A stretch of 64,000 nucleotides of DNA, from positions 52,298 through 116,297 of the forward strand of contig JANQOU010000008.1 in NCBI GenBank assembly GCA_028285585.1, written 5' to 3'. The position numbers were made by a program, and so were the translations under genes. The stretch comes from Acidimicrobiia bacterium (GTDB lineage Bacteria; Actinomycetota; Acidimicrobiia; Spongiisociales; ZC4RG35). This document shows, in pieces, positions 1 to 7,368 of this stretch; positions within the stretch are counted from its first letter, which is position 1, and every line of letters starts with the position of its first letter. The notes under the pieces are model-generated. The model ran no database searches, was not told where the DNA came from, and saw only the letters and a list, made by a program, of their open reading frames with translations.

Positions 1-407
1 TCGATGTCTTTCTCGATCGCCGGATTGGCCACTTCAAACTTCTCGTCAATTGGGCGGAACGCGATCCTGATTCGGCTCTTCTTGAAATCGCTGGTAACGA
101 CTGGCTGTGCCTTGATGACCGCATACAGCGATGTCAACCTTTGTTGCCCGTCAACAATCAGCTGCTGGGGTGCCAACTGTTTGCCGTCAGTCCCGATCTG
201 CCTCGCACCCGGCTCAACGACGTTGTCCCAGAAGAGTAGATAGCCGACCGGATACCCCCGGTACATAGAGTCGAACAGGTCCCGGACTTTGACTGGCTTC
301 CAGACGAAAGGACGTTGAAGGTCCGGAAGACCAAGTGTCCCCATCTCGATCTGACTCACGAGAGTCGAGAGCGAATAGTTGACCTGCTTGAACTGAATCG
401 CAGCCAT
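1..407 (-). CDS. DUF262 (GmrSD/ParB-like) domain protein, N-terminal part
   Basis: The gene runs off the left edge, so only about the first 135 residues are present. The ATG is at 407-405. Residues 86-90 read DGQQR within the motif DGQQRLTSL, the hallmark of the DUF262 fold. The N-terminus (QRPFVW near 31-36, RGYPVGYLLFW near 50-60) also matches that family. DUF262 proteins include GmrS-type NTPase subunits of modification-dependent restriction systems and stand-alone proteins of uncertain role. Without the C-terminal half I cannot say whether a DUF1524 HNH nuclease domain follows. It is divergent from purK. Confidence 0.85.
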   Translation of the reverse strand, partial: MAAIQFKQVNYSLSTLVSQIEMGTLGLPDLQRPFVWKPVKVRDLFDSMYRGYPVGYLLFWDNVVEPGARQIGTDGKQLAPQQLIVDGQQRLTSLYAVIKAQPVVTSDFKKSRIRIAFRPIDEKFEVANPAIEKDI

Positions 408-545
408 CGTCTCCCCTTTGCAGATTCGCAGTCGACCCTAGCGAAGGAGCGAAGACGGTCGCCCGTTCAGAAACGGCATGGAGTCGGCCGGGCGCCGCCG
501 CGGTTACGCTCTCGGCGAATCGGCAGTCTCTCCAAGTCAGGTCCA

Positions 546-1718
546 GTGACAACCCTCGCAGCCAGCCAAATCGGAACCAGACCGGGCACCACTCGTGTCG
601 GGATCGTTGGTGGAGGCCAGCTGGCTCGCATGACCGCTCAGGCAGCAGTCTCCCTCGACATGAGCGTCCGTGTGCTCTGTCGTGACGACTCAGACTCCGC
701 CACGATCGCCCACCATGTCGAATTCGGAGAGCCCGACGACCCGGCAGCCTTACATCGGCTAGCCGACCACTGTGATGTGATCACGCTCGACCACGAGCTG
801 GTCGACACAGCCTTGCTCGCCTCCCTGATCGAACGAGGAGTGTCTGTCTATCCGAGACCGGAGACTCTGGCAGTCGCCATCGACAAGCTGGCTCTCGCCA
901 AGGCATTGCGCGAGGCCGGTGTGCCGGTGCCTGAGCGGATCGAGTTGAACAACAAGGCATCTGTCCAAGATGCTGTCGACATCCTGGGACCGAACCTCGT
1001 CCTCAAGACGAGTCGAGGCGGCTACGACGGCAGAGGCGTCTGGTTCCCGGACAACCTCGGAAAGGCCGAGGCGATCGTCGAAGAGCTGGTCGGCCAGGGC
1101 AGCATCGTGTTTGCCGAAGCCTTGATCCCGGAGCCATTCGAAATCGCGGTGATGGTCGTGCGTGGCCGTGATGGAGCCACCGAGGTCTACCCGCCCGTGC
1201 GGACGTTTCAGGCCGACGGGATCTGCGTCGGAGTCGAAGCACCTGCCTCGTTGTCCGACGAGCAAACTCACGCCGTCGAGAGGACTGCCCGCCGTACCGC
1301 CGAGATCCTCGACGTCGTAGGGGTCCTCGCGGTCGAGATGATCGAGAACGACGGCGTGTTCACTGTCTCAGAGGTTGCCTGCCGTCCCCACAACTCGGCA
1401 CATCACACCATCGACTCGTCGGTCACCAGCCAATTCGAGAACCACCTCCGGGCCGTGGCCGGCTTGCCACTCGGGTCGACCCGGTTGGTTTCCGGAGCCG
1501 GCATGGCCAACCTGTTGGGAGCCGATCCGGCGATCGACCCGAGAGAGCGGCTCGACCAAGCGCTCGCTATCGAGCCCGAGGCAAACGTGCACCTGTACAT
1601 GAAGGAGCCCAGGGCTGGTCGCAAGCTCGGTCATGTCACCGTTCTCGATCCCGACCCGGCAATGGCCCGGGTACGGGCCGCCAAAGTCGCCAGCGCACTA
1701 GGAGGCAGCGAAGTATGA
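546..1718 (+). CDS. purK: 5-(carboxyamino)imidazole ribonucleotide synthase
   Basis: ATP-grasp enzyme of de novo purine synthesis: AIR + ATP + bicarbonate to N5-CAIR. The glycine-rich start ([12 protein letters not shown]), the ATP-grasp core ([16 protein letters not shown]) and the [17 protein letters not shown] segment are typical of PurK. The open frame extends back to 315, but that upstream part is low-complexity and overlaps the divergent DUF262 gene. I therefore prefer the GTG at 546, which gives 390 residues, the usual family size. The stop overlaps the purE ATG by ATGA, so the two genes are translationally coupled and form a pathway pair. Confidence 0.93.
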   Translation: MTTLAASQIGTRPGTTRVGIVGGGQLARMTAQAAVSLDMSVRVLCRDDSDSATIAHHVEFGEPDDPAALHRLADHCDVITLDHELVDTALLASLIERGVSVYPRPETLAVAIDKLALAKALREAGVPVPERIELNNKASVQDAVDILGPNLVLKTSRGGYDGRGVWFPDNLGKAEAIVEELVGQGSIVFAEALIPEPFEIAVMVVRGRDGATEVYPPVRTFQADGICVGVEAPASLSDEQTHAVERTARRTAEILDVVGVLAVEMIENDGVFTVSEVACRPHNSAHHTIDSSVTSQFENHLRAVAGLPLGSTRLVSGAGMANLLGADPAIDPRERLDQALAIEPEANVHLYMKEPRAGRKLGHVTVLDPDPAMARVRAAKVASALGGSEV

Positions 1719-2203
1719 CCGTCGCCGTAGTCATGGGCTCAGACTCAGATCTGCCCACGATGGAGCCCGCTCTCGAAACCCTCGAGTCCCTCGGGATCCC
1801 ATACGAGGTGCGGGTCGTCTCCGCACACCGGACACCGTTCGACATGGTCGAGTACGGCGCCGAAGCCAGGGCACGCGGGATCAAAGTCATCATCGCCGCC
1901 GCCGGAGGTGCCGCCCACCTCCCGGGGATGCTCTCGTCGGTGACGACGTTGCCCGTGATCGGAGTGCCGGTGCCGCTGAAGAACCTCTCCGGCCTCGACT
2001 CCCTGCTCTCCATCGTCCAGATGCCCCGCGGTGTCCCCGTCGCCACCATGGCAATAGGTGGGGCGATCAACGCCGCTCTGCTCGCCGGCCGGATCCTGGG
2101 ACTGGAAGACGCCGACCTGGAGAGCAAGCTCGACGAACACGCAGCAGCCCAAGCGGAGAAGGCCCGCAGCGCCGACAAAGAGGTCGATAAACGGCCTGAT
2201 TGA
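1715..2203 (+). CDS. purE: N5-carboxyaminoimidazole ribonucleotide mutase
   Basis: Class I PurE, 162 residues, converting N5-CAIR to CAIR directly after PurK. It shows the N-terminal [12 protein letters not shown] motif, the SAHRTPFDM segment carrying the catalytic histidine, and [12 protein letters not shown], all diagnostic of the family. Its ATG overlaps the purK stop (ATGA). The C-terminus is a charged, probably disordered tail ([14 protein letters not shown]). Confidence 0.96.
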   Translation: MTVAVVMGSDSDLPTMEPALETLESLGIPYEVRVVSAHRTPFDMVEYGAEARARGIKVIIAAAGGAAHLPGMLSSVTTLPVIGVPVPLKNLSGLDSLLSIVQMPRGVPVATMAIGGAINAALLAGRILGLEDADLESKLDEHAAAQAEKARSADKEVDKRPD

Positions 2204-2272
2204 GGTGCAGTTAGACGGGGCACAGCCTCAGCCTGCTCCCTAGGATCGATGCGTTCGACGGAAGGAGCGGAG

Positions 2273-2818
2273 ATGCCAACGACGGAGAGAGCGGCTCCAG
2301 CCCTCATGACCATGATCGATGAAGTCCGCTCGGTGGTCAGCAAGGGAACGTCTGAAGCCGAGACTGGTCAAGGCGTCGCCGACGTCATCTCGAGGTACGT
2401 CGGACAAGTCACCCTCCTCCAGCCAGAGAATCGAGAGGGAGATCCGGAGGCGTACAAGCAGCACATCCTCCACGTTGAGCCCGATGGATCCTTCTCCATT
2501 GTTTGCCTGGTCTGGCTGCCAGGCCAGGACACACCGATCCATGACCACGTCTCCTGGTGTGTCGTCGGCGTCCACGAAGGCGAGGAGTCCGAAGAGCGGT
2601 TCCAGGTCGTCGAAGCGAACGGCGAAACCCACCTCGAAATCGAAGGCACCGGCATCAACCCCCAAGGTCTCGTCGTCTGGCTGTCACCACCCGGCGACAT
2701 CCATCGCGTCACCAACACAGGCGACGGCAAGACCATCTCGATCCACGTCTACGGCGCCGACATCAACGTGCTGGGAACCAGCATCCGCCGCAGATACGAC
2801 CTGCCGGTCAAGGCCTAG
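2273..2818 (+). CDS. Cysteine dioxygenase-like cupin protein
   Basis: A 181-residue cupin of the cysteine dioxygenase type. The metal-binding motif TPIHDHVSWCVVGVHEGEE and the later DIHRVTN histidine fit a mononuclear iron cupin that oxidises a small thiol. The usual substrate is cysteine, but related thiol dioxygenases use 3-mercaptopropionate. The ATG at 2273 has AAGGAG at 2262-2267 before it. An earlier in-frame ATG at 2249 lies only 2 bases after a TAGGAT -10 box and is unlikely. The gene stands alone after purE. Confidence 0.8.
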   Translation: MPTTERAAPALMTMIDEVRSVVSKGTSEAETGQGVADVISRYVGQVTLLQPENREGDPEAYKQHILHVEPDGSFSIVCLVWLPGQDTPIHDHVSWCVVGVHEGEESEERFQVVEANGETHLEIEGTGINPQGLVVWLSPPGDIHRVTNTGDGKTISIHVYGADINVLGTSIRRRYDLPVKA

Positions 2819-2866
2819 AAGACAAACCCAAGGTCGGCTGCAGCTCTCCCAACCAAGAAAGTCGCA

Positions 2867-2872
2867 TACGCT
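2867..2872 (+). promoter_or_regulatory. -10 box TACGCT, leaderless promoter
   Basis: TANNNT hexamer six bases before the ATG at 2879 with no Shine-Dalgarno sequence between. A transcript would start at or next to the start codon. Confidence 0.5.
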
Positions 2873-2878
2873 TCCCTC

Positions 2879-3292
2879 ATGAGGCGGAATACCATCCGGG
2901 TGCTCACAGCAGTCTTCGTAGCCATTGTGTTGAGCGCCTGTTGCGCTGGGGACGGCTGCCCTCGGCACGCAATCGATCGGGAAAGCCTCGACGCCTTCGC
3001 AGGAACTGACACCTACACGGCAGAACTCTGTGCCGATGAAGAGTGTTACACCCAAGAAATCACATCGGACTCGTCATTAGCAACCGTGGGCTTCGCGCGT
3101 CCCGGAGATATCTGGCCAGCGGACAAGAACGCGGGGCCGATAGTCCTCACCGTCACCACGTCGGACCGAACCCTCACCGCCGAAGGCGCCAACATCGAGT
3201 TCGACACCAAACGCCCCAACGGACGACGATGTGGGCCTGAATGCGAAGTCGCCGAGCTCAAGATCGTCGACAGCGTCATCGTCAACGCCTAG
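2879..3292 (+). CDS. Small predicted lipoprotein, unknown function
   Basis: 137 residues. The N-terminus is a lipoprotein signal (charged RR, hydrophobic VLTAVFVAIV, lipobox LSAC ending at about residue 21), so the mature protein should be anchored outside the membrane. The mature part is cysteine-rich (CCAGDGC, LCADEEC, RRCGPEC), suggesting disulfides, and has a C-terminal beta-rich stretch. I do not recognise a family. It probably has its own leaderless promoter. Confidence 0.65.
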   Translation: MRRNTIRVLTAVFVAIVLSACCAGDGCPRHAIDRESLDAFAGTDTYTAELCADEECYTQEITSDSSLATVGFARPGDIWPADKNAGPIVLTVTTSDRTLTAEGANIEFDTKRPNGRRCGPECEVAELKIVDSVIVNA

Positions 3293-3316
3293 CCCTTACC
3301 AGTCACACCCCCTCTC

Positions 3317-3322
3317 TAGACT
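3317..3322 (+). promoter_or_regulatory. -10 box TAGACT, leaderless promoter of ku
   Basis: TANNNT hexamer seven bases before the Ku ATG at 3330, with no ribosome-binding site. This supports the start at 3330 rather than the upstream in-frame start at 3231. Confidence 0.55.
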
Positions 3323-3329
3323 CCTACAC

Positions 3330-4118
3330 ATGCCCAGAGCCATATGGAAGGGTGCGATCAACTTCGGTCTGGTGACGATCCCGGTCGGCCTCTACACCGC
3401 GACCGACAACAAGACGCCCAAGTTCAAACAGCTCAGAAAAGACGACCACTCCCCCATCCGCTACAAGCGCGTCGCCGAAGCCGACGGTGAAGAGGTGACC
3501 TGGGACGACATCGTCAAGGGCTACGAGTTCGAGAAAGACCGCTACGTGGTCTTCACCGACGAAGAACTGTCCTCGGCGCACACCGAGGGCAACAAGCTGG
3601 TCGACGTCGTCCAGTTCGTCGACGAGTCGGAGATCGACCCGATGATGTACAAGTCGTCGTACTTCCTTGCCCCTGAGAAGACGGGGATCAAGGCCTATCG
3701 AATCCTCGAGGAGGCGCTGAAGGAGAAGGGAAGGGTCGGCATCGCCAAAGTCTCCATCCGCGAGAAGCAGCAGCTGGCGACGCTCCGGGCGAAAGACGGG
3801 ATGATCGTCATGGAGACCATGTTCTGGCCCGACGAGATCCGCGAAGCCGAATTTGAGGAGATGGACGCCGAGGTGGAGATCCGCCCTGAGGAAGTCGAGA
3901 TGGCCGCGTCCATCATCGACAACCTGACCAGGCCGTTTGAAGGCAAGGACTACGTCGACAAGACCCGTGAAGTCATCGAGGACCTCGCCGCCAAGAAAGT
4001 GGCGGGTGAGGAGATCGTTGCCCCGGTCTCACCCGAGCCAACCAAGGTGGTCGATCTTCTCGATGCGTTGAAGGCATCCGTCGAGGCCACCAAGTCGAAG
4101 CAAGCCAAAGCTGGCTGA
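3330..4118 (+). CDS. ku: Ku, non-homologous end-joining DNA end-binding protein
   Basis: Bacterial Ku homodimer subunit that rings double-strand break ends and recruits LigD. The N-terminus PRAIWKGAINFGLVTIPVGLY is the classic Ku start, followed by the core beta-barrel (YKSSYFLAPEK, GRVGIAKVSIREKQQLATL) and a short lysine-rich tail. Its 262 residues fit the family. An in-frame start at 3231 would add 33 low-complexity residues overlapping the previous gene, so 3330 is chosen. A convergent LigD-type ligase follows, completing a minimal NHEJ pair. Confidence 0.95.
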   Translation: MPRAIWKGAINFGLVTIPVGLYTATDNKTPKFKQLRKDDHSPIRYKRVAEADGEEVTWDDIVKGYEFEKDRYVVFTDEELSSAHTEGNKLVDVVQFVDESEIDPMMYKSSYFLAPEKTGIKAYRILEEALKEKGRVGIAKVSIREKQQLATLRAKDGMIVMETMFWPDEIREAEFEEMDAEVEIRPEEVEMAASIIDNLTRPFEGKDYVDKTREVIEDLAAKKVAGEEIVAPVSPEPTKVVDLLDALKASVEATKSKQAKAG

Positions 4119-4127
4119 CCCTCTTTC

Positions 4128-4168
4128 GCGCTGCATGACGTAGCTCCATGCGCCACCTGGTGCAGCGC
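4128..4168. terminator. Inverted repeat between convergent ku and ligase genes
   Basis: GCGCTGCA (4128-4135) pairs perfectly with TGCAGCGC (4161-4168). The 25-base interior contains CATG repeats and the palindrome CACCTGGTG. Its place between two convergent genes suggests a bidirectional terminator, but there is no T-tract. Confidence 0.35.
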
Positions 4169-4216
4169 AGACGAGGGAAGACGGAGACCACTCGGAGACC
4201 CTGAACGACCTGGGCT

Positions 4217-5179
4217 CTACGCGGGGCCTTCTTCCTCCCAGGTGACTGTTTCCGGGTCGGCCAATTCGATCCCCTTGTACACCGGGGCCCTGAGGTGGTC
4301 GTCGGTGGTCCACTCCTTGTACTCCACGCTGACGACGACGCCCGGCTCCACCCATGTCGGCTCGCCACGAGTCAGACGGCGAAGCTCCTCCTCGTTGACA
4401 AACGGGCTGGACGGTCGCTCCAACTCCCGGAGTGCCGTTTTGAACGCACCCAAAGACCTCTCGTCGAACCCGGAACCGACCGCAGCCACCCATCGAAGAC
4501 CCTCGGGGACTTGCAGGCCCACTAGCACTGAGCCGAACGTCGCCGCCCGGCCGCCCTCACCCGGCAAGTAACCGCCGATCACAGCCCTCAAAGTGTGCCG
4601 TATGGAGATCTTCCTCCAGTGATCGGAGCGACGACCAGGCTGATATGAGGATCCGGACTTCTTGGCGACGACTCCTTCGAGGCCTTGCTGCTTGGCAGCC
4701 TCAAACAGAGCCACACCGGTGGCAGGAGTCGGCTCGGGGACAATCACGGGCGACTCGAGATCGAGGCTGGAGAGCAACTCCCTTCGCTCCTCGTACGGCT
4801 CCCCGGTCACCTCGGCGCCGTGGAAGAGCACATCGAACACCACCAAGTTGACCGGGACTGCGGCGGCCGTGCCAGCACCGCCGAACCCAGTGCGCCGTTG
4901 CAACAGAGAGAACGATGGAGCACCTTGCTCGTCGAACGCCACCACTTCACCGTCGAGTACCACTCCGTCCGGGATGTCGAGACTGGCCAGCTCGGGAAAA
5001 GGACCCAGCAGATCCAGCCCACGCCGCGACCGCGCCCGGACACTTCCCTGCTGTGACCCGACCAGGGCCCGGTAGCCGTCCCACTTGACCTCGAACCACC
5101 AATCATCGCCGTCGAACGGTTGAGGCCACCTCGTGGCCAGCATCGGCTCGTAGTCAGGAAGACGGCGATGGACGCTCAA
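4217..5179 (-). CDS. ATP-dependent DNA ligase, LigD ligase-domain type
   Basis: 320 residues with the nucleotidyltransferase motif I EVKWDGYRAL (catalytic lysine about residue 32), motif III/IV (VLDGEVVAFD, EGVVAKKSGSSYQPGRRSDHWRKI) and a C-terminal OB fold. It has only the ligase module: no polymerase or phosphoesterase domain is fused to it. It probably seals NHEJ breaks with the neighbouring Ku. The start is TTG at 5179, overlapping the stop of the upstream gene as TTGA. Confidence 0.9.
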   Translation of the reverse strand: MSVHRRLPDYEPMLATRWPQPFDGDDWWFEVKWDGYRALVGSQQGSVRARSRRGLDLLGPFPELASLDIPDGVVLDGEVVAFDEQGAPSFSLLQRRTGFGGAGTAAAVPVNLVVFDVLFHGAEVTGEPYEERRELLSSLDLESPVIVPEPTPATGVALFEAAKQQGLEGVVAKKSGSSYQPGRRSDHWRKISIRHTLRAVIGGYLPGEGGRAATFGSVLVGLQVPEGLRWVAAVGSGFDERSLGAFKTALRELERPSSPFVNEEELRRLTRGEPTWVEPGVVVSVEYKEWTTDDHLRAPVYKGIELADPETVTWEEEGPA

Positions 5180-5640
5180 CCGCCGCTGAGCTCCTCCCGG
5201 ACCAGCCGGTTGACCAAGCCGCCGTCGAGGTCTTTGCCGTGGCTCTTCATGAGGTGCCCGGTGACACGACCGGCCGCCTTCTCATCGCCGGCCACGCCCA
5301 ACTCGGCGATCGCTTCACTCACCAGTGCCCTGGTCTCGGCCTCACCCAGCTTCTGCGGCAGCCAACGCGACAGGTACTCCACCTCGAAGGCGAGCTTTGC
5401 TGCCATCTCCGCGCCGCGCTCACCCACGTCCTCGTACTCGGCGCGCGACTTGTCCATCTTCTTCACATACGAGGCGATCACCTTCTGATAGAAGGCGTCG
5501 TTGGCCTCGCCCTCGAAATCGGGCTGGCTGCGGGCCGTAGCAACCTCGGTTTGCACCTGACGAATCACATCGCGACGCGGCTTGTCCTGTGCCCGCATCG
5601 CGTCTTTCAACTCATCGGACAGCTCTTGTTGAATGCTCAT
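5176..5640 (-). CDS. GatB/YqeY domain-containing protein
   Basis: 154-residue YqeY-like protein, related to the C-terminal tRNA-binding helical domain of GatB amidotransferase. The N-terminal MSIQQELSDELKDAMRAQDK, the central EVEYLSRWLPQKL and the terminal GRVTGHLMKSHGKDLDGG are typical. The cellular role of stand-alone YqeY is not settled. The ATG at 5640 overlaps the GDPD stop (ATGA), and its own stop overlaps the ligase TTG, so GDPD-YqeY-ligase form one operon. Confidence 0.9.
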   Translation of the reverse strand: MSIQQELSDELKDAMRAQDKPRRDVIRQVQTEVATARSQPDFEGEANDAFYQKVIASYVKKMDKSRAEYEDVGERGAEMAAKLAFEVEYLSRWLPQKLGEAETRALVSEAIAELGVAGDEKAAGRVTGHLMKSHGKDLDGGLVNRLVREELSGG

Positions 5641-6326
5641 CAATTCTCCTCGAGATGTTGGCTGAGAAGGCCAGGGTTGTCGGTGATGATGCTCTCCACT
5701 CCCCAATCGGCCAACTGTTTTGCCCGGTCGACGTCGTTCACCGTCCAGGTGCCGTAGCTCAGCCCGCCAACCGATTTCATCGGCTCCGTGATCATCCGAT
5801 GGTCGGGGATCAGCATCTCGTGACCGGCGCTCCGGCAGTGCTCAACTAGCTCCGCCATCGAACCGCCGCCAGTCACGAGGTACCCGGTGCGCATCTCCGA
5901 GAACACCTCTCGGACCCGCTTCAGCGTCTCTGGATTGAAAGAGGTGATGATGTCTCCCGGCCTTGCCCTCTCGGCAGCTTCCAAGGCGCGGCGATGGTCG
6001 GGCTCGAAGCCGGGCTCCCAGGGATCGTTCTTGATCTCGAACTGAACCCTGGTGCCGGGCAGCGCCGCCACAACCTCGTCGAGAAGCGCGGGGTGGTGCC
6101 CGTCGCCGAGATCCTGCTCCGCCAATACCGCCCAGTCGGTCTCGTGCACCGGCATCCCGCCCAGGGTGGGGTCGTGGCTGAGGATCAGCTTCCCATCACC
6201 TGAGCGTCTCACATCCAGCTCGACTTCTGAGACCACCGCCGACGCCGCGAGGAAGCCGGCCAGGGTGTTGTCGGGGTACCGCTCGGGCCATCCGCGATGG
6301 CCGACCATGACGGCCGAAAATGTCAT
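5640..6326 (-). CDS. Glycerophosphodiester phosphodiesterase family protein
   Basis: 228-residue GDPD TIM barrel hydrolysing glycerophosphodiesters to glycerol-3-phosphate and alcohol. It has the HRG-PDNT motif (GHRGWPERYPDNTLAGF), the metal-binding EVELDVRRSGDGKLILSHD, and the C-terminal TWTVND and ITDNP segments. No signal peptide, so probably cytoplasmic. The start is placed at the ATG 6326; an earlier frame start at 6380 would add 18 residues with no homology. First gene of an operon with yqeY and the ligase. Confidence 0.88.
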   Translation of the reverse strand: MTFSAVMVGHRGWPERYPDNTLAGFLAASAVVSEVELDVRRSGDGKLILSHDPTLGGMPVHETDWAVLAEQDLGDGHHPALLDEVVAALPGTRVQFEIKNDPWEPGFEPDHRRALEAAERARPGDIITSFNPETLKRVREVFSEMRTGYLVTGGGSMAELVEHCRSAGHEMLIPDHRMITEPMKSVGGLSYGTWTVNDVDRAKQLADWGVESIITDNPGLLSQHLEEN

Positions 6327-6417
6327 AAAACATCCCGAAATCTGTTTACAACGTACCCAGGCGACTGTACCGTGCCCCATGGAATCCCCCCGGACTCGTA
6401 CTTATGTGCGAAGGTCC

Positions 6418-6435
6418 TTGTGAAAAAGATCACAA
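6418..6435. promoter_or_regulatory. CRP-type palindrome upstream of whiB
   Basis: TTGTGA (6418-6423), six-base spacer, TCACAA (6430-6435): perfect arms matching the CRP/FNR-family consensus TGTGA-N6-TCACA. It ends 16 bases before the GTG start of the WhiB gene. In mycobacteria whiB1 is a known cAMP-CRP target, so this fits. Confidence 0.65.
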
Positions 6436-6451
6436 AGTAAGGAATCAAGTC

Positions 6452-6727
6452 GTGCTCACCAACACAATCACAACTGATTGGCGAGACCTGGCTTCATGCC
6501 GCGACTCCGAGCCCACCCTCTTTTTCCCGGTCGGAACCACAGGTCCGGCGATCGAGCAGATCGATGCTGCAATCGCCATCTGTCAGACCTGTGTCGTCCA
6601 GGAAGACTGTCTCCAGTACGCACTGGAGACGAACCAGGAGTCGGGTGTTTGGGGCGGCTACGCCGAAGACGACAGACGTCGTCTTCGCAAGCGCTGGCTC
6701 GCAGAGCGTCGTAGACGCTCCGCCTGA
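6452..6727 (+). CDS. whiB1: WhiB-family [4Fe-4S] transcriptional regulator, WhiB1-like
   Basis: 91 residues with four cluster-ligating cysteines at about 16, 44, 47 and 53 (C-X27-C-X2-C-X5-C) and the GVWGG turn at 65-69, followed by a basic RRRLRKRW tail that binds DNA or sigma factor. DWRDLASCRDSEPTLFFPVG closely resembles WhiB1. WhiB proteins are restricted to actinobacteria and their phages, and sense nitric oxide or redox state. The GTG at 6452 has AAGGA at 6439-6443. An upstream in-frame ATG at 6404 would overlap the CRP-type site. Confidence 0.92.
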   Translation: MLTNTITTDWRDLASCRDSEPTLFFPVGTTGPAIEQIDAAIAICQTCVVQEDCLQYALETNQESGVWGGYAEDDRRRLRKRWLAERRRRSA

Positions 6728-6749
6728 CACAACCCAATCGCAGTGAGTG

Positions 6750-6773
6750 GATGACGCCCTTCGGGGCGTCATC
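6750..6773. terminator. Perfect UUCG-loop hairpin, bidirectional terminator
   Basis: GATGACGCCC (6750-6759), loop TTCG, GGGCGTCATC (6764-6773): a 10-bp perfect stem with a very stable tetraloop between convergent whiB and the DUF3107 gene. There is no strong T-run. Confidence 0.75.
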
Positions 6774-6778
6774 TCTCG

Positions 6779-7006
6779 TTAGACGGCAGGCGCAAAGCCG
6801 ACAGTTGTGGGCTCGTCGGCGTCATCCATCTCGATGAAGGCCACGTTCGGCGCGGGGATACCCACCGAACGGCCCTTGCTGTCGGTGAACCAGCCCAGTT
6901 CCCCGTCACGAACGGCGCGTTCGATCTCCTTCTTGAACGCCTTGGCGTCGTCGATCTCGATCTCGACCATCTTGTCGGTGTTGAGGATGCCGATGCGGAC
7001 TTTCAT
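6779..7006 (-). CDS. DUF3107 family protein
   Basis: 75-residue protein: MKVRIGILNTDKMVEIEIDD, KKEIERAVRDGEL, GWFTDSKGRSVGIPAPNVAFIEM. This matches the small actinobacterial DUF3107 family, whose function is unknown. It begins at ATG 7006; the track-length frame would start at 7042. A TACGAT -10 box ends six bases upstream and there is no ribosome-binding site, so it is probably leaderless. It is a useful lineage marker. Confidence 0.85.
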   Translation of the reverse strand: MKVRIGILNTDKMVEIEIDDAKAFKKEIERAVRDGELGWFTDSKGRSVGIPAPNVAFIEMDDADEPTTVGFAPAV

Positions 7007-7012
7007 GCTCGC

Positions 7013-7018
7013 ATCGTA
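7013..7018 (-). promoter_or_regulatory. -10 box TACGAT, leaderless promoter of DUF3107 gene
   Basis: TANNNT hexamer (minus strand 7018-7013) six bases before the ATG at 7006. Confidence 0.5.
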
Positions 7019-7047
7019 ACCCTCTTCCCCCACCTCTCTCATCGACG

Positions 7048-7053
7048 TACGTT
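7048..7053 (+). promoter_or_regulatory. -10 box TACGTT, leaderless promoter of LysM gene
   Basis: TANNNT hexamer six bases before the ATG at 7060; no ribosome-binding site is visible. Confidence 0.5.
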
Positions 7054-7059
7054 GAGATC

Positions 7060-7368
7060 ATGAAACGCGCTGCGGTGGTTCTGGTCGTGACCATCCTCAC
7101 CTTGGTCTCGGATATGGTGGTGGCACAGCCGTCGGTCAGTGTCCGTCTCCCGGTCGTGATGCAAACCGAGACCAGCGAGACGACGGTGGTCGTCGAGCGT
7201 GGCGACCATCTTTGGAAGATCGCAGCCAGGCACCTGGAACAGACCGGCTCCGACCAACCGATCGCGCCGTATTGGAGAAGTGTGGTCGAGATCAATCGGG
7301 ACGAACTGCGCTCGGGCGACCCCGATCTGGTGTATCCCGGAGAAGTCGTGCTCCTGCCGGCTCCCTAG
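7060..7368 (+). CDS. Secreted or membrane-anchored LysM-like protein
   Basis: 102 residues. An N-terminal hydrophobic segment (AAVVLVVTILTLVSDMVVA) looks like a signal peptide or anchor. The rest resembles one LysM repeat: VERGDHLWKIAARHL, then WRSVVEINRD, ending YPGEVVLLP. LysM modules bind peptidoglycan, so a small wall-associated role is likely. It overlaps the convergent dehydrogenase gene by four bases. Confidence 0.7.
   Translation: MKRAAVVLVVTILTLVSDMVVAQPSVSVRLPVVMQTETSETTVVVERGDHLWKIAARHLEQTGSDQPIAPYWRSVVEINRDELRSGDPDLVYPGEVVLLPAP

Noticed and set aside
2249..2272. Upstream ATG start for the cysteine-dioxygenase-like gene
   Set aside because: It lies 2 bases after a TAGGAT -10 box, so it would be outside the transcript; the ATG at 2273 has a good ribosome-binding site.
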